A program made the position numbers and the translations under genes. This document shows positions 57,860-64,000 of a stretch of 64,000 nt of DNA, piece after piece. The stretch is from contig NZ_VWMY01000012.1 in the NCBI RefSeq assembly GCF_008905045.1, positions 117,465-181,464 of the forward strand. The letters run 5' to 3'. The DNA is from Streptomyces albicerus. Lineage in GTDB: Bacteria; Actinomycetota; Actinomycetes; Streptomycetales; Streptomycetaceae. Numbering within the stretch: the first letter of the stretch is position 1; each line of letters opens with the position of its first letter. Below the pieces are notes generated by a model, which worked only from the letters and a program-made list of their open reading frames with translations, was not told the origin of the DNA and did not search any database.

Positions 57860-60391
57860 TCACTCCCTGGCCGTCGCCACCGTGACGGCACGGGCCTTGA
57901 GGGCCACGCGCCCCGGCAGCGCGGTGGCGACGAGGGCGAGCAGTCCGGCGGTCGCGACCACCGCGACGTACACCAGGGGAGTGACGGCCGGGGCCGCACT
58001 GCCCGTCATTCCGATGCTGAAGGCCGTGAGGACTGCGAGCGCGATGCCGCTGCCGAGGGCCGTGGCCAGGAGCAGCACCGACAGTGCCTCGGTCCGCAGC
58101 ATCCGCAGCACCTGACGGCGGGTGGCGCCGGCGAGGCGGAGCAACGCGAACTCGCGGACGCGCTCGGAGACCGACATGGCGAGCGTGTTGACGACGGCGA
58201 TGGCGGTGAAGGCCAGGACGAGCCCCATGGCGAAGTAGTTGACCTCGGCGTTCGCCTGCTGGCGCTCGGCCTGCAGCGAGTCCGCGGTGGCGGGTGAGAC
58301 AACCCGGACACCCGGGAACTTCCGGACAGCGGCCGCGAGTTCTTCCTGTGAACGGGAGGTGGAGACGAGGACGGTGGCCGCGAGCGGGTTGTCGACATGC
58401 CGGGCGACCAGGTCGTGGGCCATGGTGAGGTCACCGAAGCCGAGGCCCCTGGCATAGACGGCGGCGACGGTGAGGGTGACGGGCGTACCGTCGCCGAGGG
58501 TGAGTTTCAGTGTGCTGCCGGGCTTCAAGTGGAGCTGGTCCGCGGCGAGTTCGCTGATGGCGACGGTGTCCTTGGTGAGCTCGGCGAGGGAGCCCGCGGT
58601 GACGTCGGGGTCCCAGGTGCGGGTCAGGCCGGCGGGCGTGACGCCCTGTGCCGCGTACTTGTCGAGTCCCACGCGGACGGTCGTGCGGACGACTTCGGTG
58701 GCGACGTCGTGGTCCGTACGCAGCTGCCGTGTGGCCTGCTCAGGGACGCCAGGGCCCTGTGCGGCGAGGACCCAGTCCGCGCGGATGCCTTCGCGGGCCT
58801 GGGCTCGGGCGGCGTGCCCCAGGGTCGGCTGGACGAAGAGGACGGTGCAGGTCATACCGATGAGGAGGGTGAGCGGGGTGACGACGGAGGCCATACGGGC
58901 TGCGTTCCCGCGCAGGTTGGCGGTGGCGAGCCTGCCGCCCGGGCCGGTGAGCCGAAGCGGACCGCCCAGGATCGCCACGGTCGCCCGAACAAGGAGGGGC
59001 CCCAGCAATGCCACGGCCGAGGCGAGGACCACAACGGCCAGGAATGTCACGGGAGTCGAGGCCGGCTCGGTGCGCAGGACGCTGAGTACGGCGACGAGGA
59101 CCGCACCTCCGGCGAGCAGCACGAGCCCCGCGAGAATGCGCCCCCAGGCGGGTCGGGTGCGCTCGGCCCTGGCCTCGGCGAGCGCCTCGGCCGGGCGAAT
59201 ACGGGCGATGCGGCGGGAGGAGACACGGGCGGCGGCCCAGGCTCCGAAGAGGGTGGCGGCGACGGCGGCGAACAGCGGGAACACACTGACCGTGTGCTGA
59301 AGCGTGGCGGGCACGGCGCCGAGGGCGACGAACCTGCCGTGCAGCCAGCCGCCCAGCGGCAGCCCCGCGAGAGCTCCGGCGACTCCGGCGGCCGCGCCGA
59401 CGAGCAGGGCCTCGCGACCGAGGAGCTTGCGGATCTGTCCTGGTGTGGCGGCGATGGCACGCAGCAGGGCGAGTTCACGGTGCCGCTGCTGCACGGAGAG
59501 CGCGAAGGTGCCGACGACCACGAGGACGGCGACGAGCAGGGACGTGCCGCCCATCGCGCCGCCCATGCTGACGAGCTTGATCCGGGCGGCGGCCGCGTCC
59601 AGGAACTCGACGCGGCCTCGCTCGTCACCGGCGCTGATCTGCGCGGTGGTGCCGTGCAGCGCCTTGGCCACGGACGCTTTGAGCGTGGCCGTGTCCGTGC
59701 CCTTGGCCGGGACGACACCGAACGCCGTGACCTGGCCGGGGTGCGCGGCGAGGTCCTGGGCTTCGGCGGTGGAGAAGAAGAGCGAGGTCTGGTGACGTAT
59801 GCCGTCCCCGGCGGGCGCTGCGATGCCGGTGACGCGGTACGTACGCGGGTTCTGGGTGGACTGGACGGTGAGGCGGTCACCTGGCTCGAGGTGAGCGCGG
59901 TCGGCGAGGTAGCGGTCGACGACCAGGTCGCCGCGCGCTCGGGGAGGGGTGCCGGTGGTGAGGGTGTACGGGGTGAGGGCCGCGGAGTCCCAGGCGTGCC
60001 CGTAGGCGGTCCGGCCGCCTGTGCCGGTGGGTGTCAACGGCTCGGCGAGGAAGGTCAGTTCGGGGATGACGCGATCGGCGCCGGGGACTTCGCCGAGCCT
60101 CGTGGTGAGTTTCTCCGGCAGCCAGGCCCGTTCGGCGATGGGTTTGGCCTTGTGTTTGGTCTTCGTCTTGCCCTTCTTGTGCTTGACGGTGGTCTGGTGG
60201 ACGTTCTGGTCGGCGGAGACCACGACGGGGGCGGCGGCGTAGCGCTCGGTGCCGATGGTGCCGCGCAGTCCGGTTTCGAGGAGGGTGCCGCAGGCCGTGA
60301 TGAGGGCGGCCGCGCACATCAGGGCGAGGAAGGCTCCGAGGAAACCGCCTTTGCGGTGCCGGACGGTCTGCAGGGCGTAGCGCAGCATCAT
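57860..60391 (-). CDS. FtsX/MacB-type ABC transporter permease
   Basis: This 843-residue membrane protein starts at ATG 60391, overlapping the regulator stop by 4 bases. Architecture: N-terminal helix, a large extracytoplasmic (MacB-like) domain with a lysine-rich loop (KHKKGKTKTKHKAK), an FtsX core of three helices around residues 275-400, a second extracytoplasmic domain, and a second FtsX core at the C-terminus. Such proteins work with a separate ATPase in export or envelope signalling. No ATPase gene is present within the window on either side, so the partner is encoded elsewhere or supplied in trans. Confidence 0.86.
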   Translation of the reverse strand: MMLRYALQTVRHRKGGFLGAFLALMCAAALITACGTLLETGLRGTIGTERYAAAPVVVSADQNVHQTTVKHKKGKTKTKHKAKPIAERAWLPEKLTTRLGEVPGADRVIPELTFLAEPLTPTGTGGRTAYGHAWDSAALTPYTLTTGTPPRARGDLVVDRYLADRAHLEPGDRLTVQSTQNPRTYRVTGIAAPAGDGIRHQTSLFFSTAEAQDLAAHPGQVTAFGVVPAKGTDTATLKASVAKALHGTTAQISAGDERGRVEFLDAAAARIKLVSMGGAMGGTSLLVAVLVVVGTFALSVQQRHRELALLRAIAATPGQIRKLLGREALLVGAAAGVAGALAGLPLGGWLHGRFVALGAVPATLQHTVSVFPLFAAVAATLFGAWAAARVSSRRIARIRPAEALAEARAERTRPAWGRILAGLVLLAGGAVLVAVLSVLRTEPASTPVTFLAVVVLASAVALLGPLLVRATVAILGGPLRLTGPGGRLATANLRGNAARMASVVTPLTLLIGMTCTVLFVQPTLGHAARAQAREGIRADWVLAAQGPGVPEQATRQLRTDHDVATEVVRTTVRVGLDKYAAQGVTPAGLTRTWDPDVTAGSLAELTKDTVAISELAADQLHLKPGSTLKLTLGDGTPVTLTVAAVYARGLGFGDLTMAHDLVARHVDNPLAATVLVSTSRSQEELAAAVRKFPGVRVVSPATADSLQAERQQANAEVNYFAMGLVLAFTAIAVVNTLAMSVSERVREFALLRLAGATRRQVLRMLRTEALSVLLLATALGSGIALAVLTAFSIGMTGSAAPAVTPLVYVAVVATAGLLALVATALPGRVALKARAVTVATARE

Positions 60392-61446
60392 GAGATCTCG
60401 GTCTCTCTTCTGTTGTCTGCGTCGTCGGGCACGGAGTCGGGCGAGGGACCGGGCATGGGGTCGTCCGCGGCTTCGGCCTGGGCGGGGAAGGCGAGGAACC
60501 GGGTGAGCACCGTGCGCGCGCCGGCCGGGGTGTCCGCCTCGGGGCGCTTGTAGCGGTTCAGGAGCGCGATGTACTCCTCGAAGAACTCGCGCAGTTCGGG
60601 GAGCGTCAGCCGGATCGTGCCGCGTGAGTACGGGAAGGCGTCGGCCCATGGCTCGTCGGCCGCGTCCCGCTGGAGCTGCTCGAAGAGTTCGAGGTCGGCG
60701 GCGTACGCGTGGTGGTTCAGCTCGTCCATCACGAGCCGCATCTCGGGGCTCTGCCGACTGCGCGGCGGGAAACGGCGGTCGCCGGGTACGGCCCGCCACC
60801 AGCGCTCCCTGCCGTGTCCCGCACCGCCCGTCTCCTCGACGAAGCCGTAGCGCGCGAGTTCGCGCAGGTGGTAGCTGGTGGCTCCGGTGTTGAGCCCGAG
60901 CGCCCGGGCGAGCGTCGCGGACGTGGCGGGGCCGTGCACGGTGAGGTGCTGCAACATCCGCTGCCGACGGGGTTGAGCGAGCGCCTTCAGCGCGGCGAGG
61001 CCGGAGAGCTCGATGGGGGCGGAGCGGGTTGCGGAGGCGTCGGGGTATTCGCTGGAGGTGCGTGTGGATGGGGGCGCGGTGGCGGCGGGCTCAGTCGTGG
61101 AGGGCTGAGTGGGCGAGCCCTCCCCTTCCGCCGGGGTGTTGGAGACGTGCCCTGCCGGCGGAAAGTCTGCTGCCGAAACGTGTCCCGCGCCTGCAGACCC
61201 GTCGCGACCGGCCCGCCGAGCGCCTCGGCGTCCTCCGTCGGCTTCGACGCCGCCGCGCTCTGTTGCCGAGGGCCGAGCAGGTGAACTCTCAGCTTCCGCC
61301 GTCCGGTTGGAGGCGTGCGGTGTTGCCGTCGGCTCGCCCGGGGCCTGTCCGGCGCCCTCGGGGGCGGGAGAGGTGCGTCCAGTTTCGAGAGGTCCGGATA
61401 TGCGCCCCCGGTCCGCGGGATCGGTAGTGCCGGGTTCCTGTGCCAT
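60388..61446 (-). CDS. ArsR-type helix-turn-helix regulator with long disordered N-terminus
   Basis: This 352-residue regulator starts at ATG 61446. About 145 N-terminal residues are low-complexity (Pro, Ala, Gly, Ser, Thr). A winged helix follows at about 150-215: LSGLAALKALAQPRRQRMLQ, SATLARALGLNTGATSYHLR, then ELARYGFVEETG. The C-terminal half has RWWRAVPGDRRF and a helical region typical of Streptomyces ArsR-like proteins that gate downstream transporters. Internal starts nearer the HTH are possible. It is translationally coupled to the permease gene. Confidence 0.8.
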   Translation of the reverse strand: MAQEPGTTDPADRGRISGPLETGRTSPAPEGAGQAPGEPTATPHASNRTAEAESSPARPSATERGGVEADGGRRGARRAGRDGSAGAGHVSAADFPPAGHVSNTPAEGEGSPTQPSTTEPAATAPPSTRTSSEYPDASATRSAPIELSGLAALKALAQPRRQRMLQHLTVHGPATSATLARALGLNTGATSYHLRELARYGFVEETGGAGHGRERWWRAVPGDRRFPPRSRQSPEMRLVMDELNHHAYAADLELFEQLQRDAADEPWADAFPYSRGTIRLTLPELREFFEEYIALLNRYKRPEADTPAGARTVLTRFLAFPAQAEAADDPMPGPSPDSVPDDADNRRETEIS

Positions 61447-61459
61447 GCGTACACAGTCG

Positions 61460-61482
61460 CCTGTGCACAGCTACCTGTGCAC
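61460..61482 (-). promoter_or_regulatory. candidate operator of the ArsR-type regulator
   Basis: Two exact copies of CCTGTGCAC start 14 bases apart, immediately upstream of the regulator start. GTGCAC is self-complementary, as expected of a dimer site. The role is inferred from position only. Confidence 0.35.
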
Positions 61483-61674
61483 TGCGGTCGTCCGGCGTCT
61501 TGTACGGGGGATAACCCCACCCTCGGCCACCGCAACGGAGGCTCTCCAGCAGGGAGTTGTCTCTCATCCGGGATCGAGGCTCCACCACGATGGCGGCCCG
61601 CGGCCACAGCCCGGCCCGGGTCCGGATCCGGACGCGATGGGCGCCCCCGCGCGTCCACCGTGTCCAGGATCCGT

Positions 61675-61719
61675 AGCCGAACGGCCCGGAGCCGACAGGC
61701 CCGCAGCCGACAGCCCCGG
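61675..61719. repeat. 15-bp tandem repeat, three copies
   Basis: Three imperfect units beginning AGCCGA start at 61675, 61690 and 61705, just downstream of recX. They are probably noncoding. Confidence 0.8.
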
Positions 61720-61737
61720 AGGCAGCTTTACGCCTCC
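61718..61737 (-). terminator. recX-side hairpin
   Basis: GGAGGC (61718-61723) pairs with GCCTCC (61732-61737), 14 bases past the recX stop on the minus strand. The stem is short, so strength is uncertain. Confidence 0.45.
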
Positions 61738-61750
61738 TCAAGGGCCCGGC

Positions 61751-62671
61751 TCAGAACCCCTCGTCGCCGAGGAACTCCGCGTCCTCGCCCTCTTCCTCCA
61801 GCGCCTGCCGGACCACTCTGAGGGCCATGCCCTCGGAGTAGCCCTTGCGGGCGAGCATGCCCGCGAGGCGCCGTATCCGCTTGTCGCGGTCGAGGCCACG
61901 CGTGGCGCGCAGCTTGCGGGCGACGAGCTCGCGCGCGGTCGCCTCCTCCTGCTCGGAGTCGAGCTGTCCGACCGCCTCGTCGATCAGCGTGGAGTCCACG
62001 CCCTTGGTCCGCAGCTCCTGGGCGAGCGCCCGCCGGGCCAGGCCCCGGCCGTGGTGCCGGGACTCCACCCAGGCTTCGGCGAAAGCGCTGTCGTTGATCA
62101 GCCCGACCTCTTCGAAGCGGGACAGCACCTCGTCCGCCACGTCGTCCGGGATCTCGCGCTTGCGCAACGCGTCCGCGAGTTGCTTCCGCGTGCGCGGGGT
62201 CCCGGTGAGCAGGCGCAGGCAGATCGCCCGCGCCCGCTCAGCCGGGTCCCCTGGGGGCTCCCCCTTCTCGGCCCTCGACGAGGAAGGGGGGCCTCCGTCC
62301 TGTGGGCCGCCGTCGGTCTGCGCCTCGCCGAAACCGCGTCGCCGGCCGCCCCGGCCGCCGCGACGCGGGGTTCCGTCACCCCGCGGCTCTTCGCCCCGCG
62401 ACCCGTCGTCCCCGTACGACCAGCCATCGTCACCACGCCGCCGACCAGCGCCGCGACGCGAGCCACCGCTCGGCGAACCGTCACCGTCCGGCGGACCGTC
62501 ACCCCCTGGATCGCCGTACGCCCCCTCGGCGCCCCAGGCCTCGAGACCGTACGACCCGTCACCTTCGTACGCCCTGTCCCTGTCTCCCGCGGAACCGATG
62601 TCACCCCCGCGCCCCCGTCCTTCGGAGGCGACGGGGTGGACGTACTCGGCCCAGTCGGTTCGTCGCGTCAT
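61751..62671 (-). CDS. recX: RecA regulatory protein RecX with Gly/Asp/Arg-rich N-terminal extension
   Basis: RecX modulates RecA filament activity. The 306-residue product starts at ATG 62671, 3 bases after the recA stop. Residues 1-140 are a disordered Gly/Asp/Arg-rich extension. The conserved three-helix-repeat RecX domain occupies about 143-300 (AICLRLLTGTPRTRKQLADA, FEEVGLINDSAFAEAWVE and RKGYSEGMALRVV). The extension is long compared with the usual RecX of 150-200 residues. It is coupled to recA and so belongs to the SOS operon. Confidence 0.94.
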   Translation of the reverse strand: MTRRTDWAEYVHPVASEGRGRGGDIGSAGDRDRAYEGDGSYGLEAWGAEGAYGDPGGDGPPDGDGSPSGGSRRGAGRRRGDDGWSYGDDGSRGEEPRGDGTPRRGGRGGRRRGFGEAQTDGGPQDGGPPSSSRAEKGEPPGDPAERARAICLRLLTGTPRTRKQLADALRKREIPDDVADEVLSRFEEVGLINDSAFAEAWVESRHHGRGLARRALAQELRTKGVDSTLIDEAVGQLDSEQEEATARELVARKLRATRGLDRDKRIRRLAGMLARKGYSEGMALRVVRQALEEEGEDAEFLGDEGF

Positions 62672-62674
62672 GGA

Positions 62675-63802
62675 CTAGCTCTTGGCCGCCGCGGCCTTGG
62701 GCTTGACGGCCTTGGCCGCGGGAGCGGGAACCGTCTTCGCGGCCTCGCCAGGAGCGGTGGCCGACACCGCCGCGTCCGCCCCCGGCTCAGCGGTCGGCTT
62801 CTCCGGCTTCACACCGACGCCCAGCTTCTCCAGGATCTTCTTCTCGATCTCGTTGGCGAGGTCGGGGTTGTCCTTCAGGAAGTTGCGCGCGTTCTCCTTG
62901 CCCTGGCCGAGCTGGTCGCCCTCGTACGTGTACCAGGCGCCGGCCTTGCGGACGAAGCCGTTCTCCACGCCCATGTCGATCAGGCCGCCCTCGCGGCTGA
63001 TGCCCTGCCCGTAGAGGATGTCGAACTCGGCCTGCTTGAAGGGCGGCGCGACCTTGTTCTTGACGACCTTGACGCGCGTGCGGTTGCCGACCGCGTCGGT
63101 GCCGTCCTTCAGCGTCTCGATGCGCCGGATGTCGAGCCGCACCGAGGCGTAGAACTTCAGCGCCCGGCCACCGGTCGTGGTCTCCGGGGAGCCGAACATC
63201 ACGCCGATCTTCTCGCGCAGCTGGTTGATGAAGATCGCGGTGGTCTTCGACTGGTTGAGCGCGCTGGTGATCTTCCGCAGGGCCTGGCTCATCAGTCGGG
63301 CCTGCAGACCCACGTGCGAGTCGCCCATCTCGCCCTCGATCTCCGCGCGCGGCACCAGGGCGGCGACGGAGTCGATGACGATGAGGTCGAGGGCGCCGGA
63401 ACGGACCAGCATGTCCACGATCTCCAGAGCCTGCTCGCCGTTGTCCGGCTGCGACAGGATCAGGTTGTCGATGTCGACGCCGAGCTTCTTCGCGTACTCG
63501 GGGTCGAGGGCGTGCTCCGCGTCCACGAAGGCCACCTGACCGCCGGCCTTCTGCGCGTTCGCCACCGCGTGCAGGGTCAGGGTCGTCTTGCCGGAGGACT
63601 CCGGGCCGTACACCTCCACCACTCGGCCGCGCGGCAGGCCGCCGACGCCGAGGGCTACGTCGAGTGCGGTCGACCCTGTATGGATGACCTCGATGGGCTC
63701 GTTCGGCCGCTCGCCGAGGCGCATCACCGCGCCCTTGCCGAATTGCCGTTCAATCTGTGCGAGCGCGGCGTCGAGCGCCTTCTCGCGGTCGGTTCCTGCC
63801 AT
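62675..63802 (-). CDS. recA: recombinase RecA
   Basis: RecA performs homologous recombination and activates LexA self-cleavage. The 375-residue product starts at ATG 63802 ([10 protein letters not shown]). Walker A is GPESSGKT at 66-73; loop motifs are [29 protein letters not shown] and [18 protein letters not shown]. The C-terminus carries an Ala/Pro/Lys-rich tail typical of Streptomyces. The LexA box lies 163 bases upstream of the start. Confidence 0.99.
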   Translation of the reverse strand: MAGTDREKALDAALAQIERQFGKGAVMRLGERPNEPIEVIHTGSTALDVALGVGGLPRGRVVEVYGPESSGKTTLTLHAVANAQKAGGQVAFVDAEHALDPEYAKKLGVDIDNLILSQPDNGEQALEIVDMLVRSGALDLIVIDSVAALVPRAEIEGEMGDSHVGLQARLMSQALRKITSALNQSKTTAIFINQLREKIGVMFGSPETTTGGRALKFYASVRLDIRRIETLKDGTDAVGNRTRVKVVKNKVAPPFKQAEFDILYGQGISREGGLIDMGVENGFVRKAGAWYTYEGDQLGQGKENARNFLKDNPDLANEIEKKILEKLGVGVKPEKPTAEPGADAAVSATAPGEAAKTVPAPAAKAVKPKAAAAKS

Positions 63803-63964
63803 GGGTTCCACCCGATTTGCTTGAGTCGATCGCTTCACGTCAAAGACGCTAACGCCTGCCACTGACAATGCGCCCCGACGCCCGTCCGGCCTGTGGATAA
63901 CTCGGGCACTTCTCCATCAAATCCCCGTCGACATCCCGTCTCGGGCCTCGCCAGAGCCTCCATA

Positions 63965-63978
63965 AGAATGGATGTTCG
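63965..63978 (-). promoter_or_regulatory. LexA (SOS) box of recA
   Basis: On the minus strand the site reads CGAACATCCATTCT, matching CGAACRNNYGTTYC at 12 of 14 positions. It lies upstream of recA in the leftward direction. Confidence 0.75.
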
Positions 63979-64000
63979 ATTTTGGTGTCAAGCGCACCAC

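Larger units (their letters stand above)
61447..61750. other. intergenic region between regulator and recX
   Basis: No gene supported in these 304 bases. It holds the regulator promoter, with two CCTGTGCAC repeats (61460-61468 and 61474-61482), a 15-bp triplicate, and the recX terminator. Confidence 0.55.

Noticed and set aside
61109-63865. 918-codon plus-strand frame across recX and recA
   Set aside because: Antisense of two certain genes; composition is typical of a high-G+C shadow frame.

Overview
The window is chromosomal DNA of a Streptomyces (Actinomycetota). Evidence: very high G+C with G/C at third codon positions, many GTG starts and one TTG start, GGAGG-type ribosome binding sites, LTATAC-type lipoprotein signals, and a gene order (recX-recA, gluABCD with its two-component pair, miaB, miaA, dapF, rshA, hflX, lexA, nrdR-nrdJ) that is typical of the conserved Streptomyces core. 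Family assignments come from reading motifs; no database search was possible. LAYOUT: 2-1420 holds the end of an MFS drug-efflux pump. 1523-6511 holds a DUF4173 membrane protein, an ADP-ribosylglycohydrolase-like enzyme, a histidine phosphatase, a DUF4937 protein and a TerD-family protein. 6663-13683 is a DNA precursor and repair block: nrdR-nrdJ (class II ribonucleotide reductase and its repressor, behind a pair of NrdR boxes 31 bp apart), lexA behind a LexA box, and a DinG-type helicase. 13808-20725 is an NRPS-independent siderophore-type cluster (2-oxoglutarate aminotransferase, two IucA/IucC synthetases, one acyltransferase); both synthetases carry low-complexity repeat insertions, and the usual decarboxylase, N-hydroxylase and iron box are not seen. 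20950-27265 is the most unusual locus: a methyltransferase divergent from a five-gene run encoding a TusA-like/radical SAM fusion, a DoxX-like membrane protein and a Phn-type ABC importer (binding lipoprotein, ATPase, duplicated permease) whose binding protein resembles the family annotated as putative selenate transporters. 27403-31319 holds a VOC protein and two tandem trypsin-like lipoproteins. 31428-43164 is core housekeeping (hflX, an M1 aminopeptidase, rshA, dapF, miaA, miaB) with small toxin- and antitoxin-like genes. 43454-50306 holds an orphan TAXI binding protein, a two-component system and the glutamate-type importer gluABCD. 50307-55290 is an accessory island: a wrecked IS5-family transposase, a pair of small four-cysteine secreted proteins, a decayed IS701-type element with terminal inverted repeats, and an orphan LuxR-type regulator whose receiver lacks its phosphorylation aspartate. 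55294-61446 holds an FAD monooxygenase, a cysteine-dioxygenase-like cupin, and an FtsX-type permease translationally coupled to an ArsR-type regulator with no ATPase beside it. 61751-63802 is recX and recA, with a LexA box upstream of recA at the window edge. HOW THE GENES WORK TOGETHER: the lexA and recA boxes link the two ends of the window in one SOS regulon. nrdR and nrdJ form a self-regulated operon. The two-component pair divergent from gluABCD probably controls it. The radical SAM/Phn-type locus looks like one uptake-and-conversion pathway for an oxyanion or a phosphonate-like anion. The island around 50-55 kb is the main site of recent insertion and decay.
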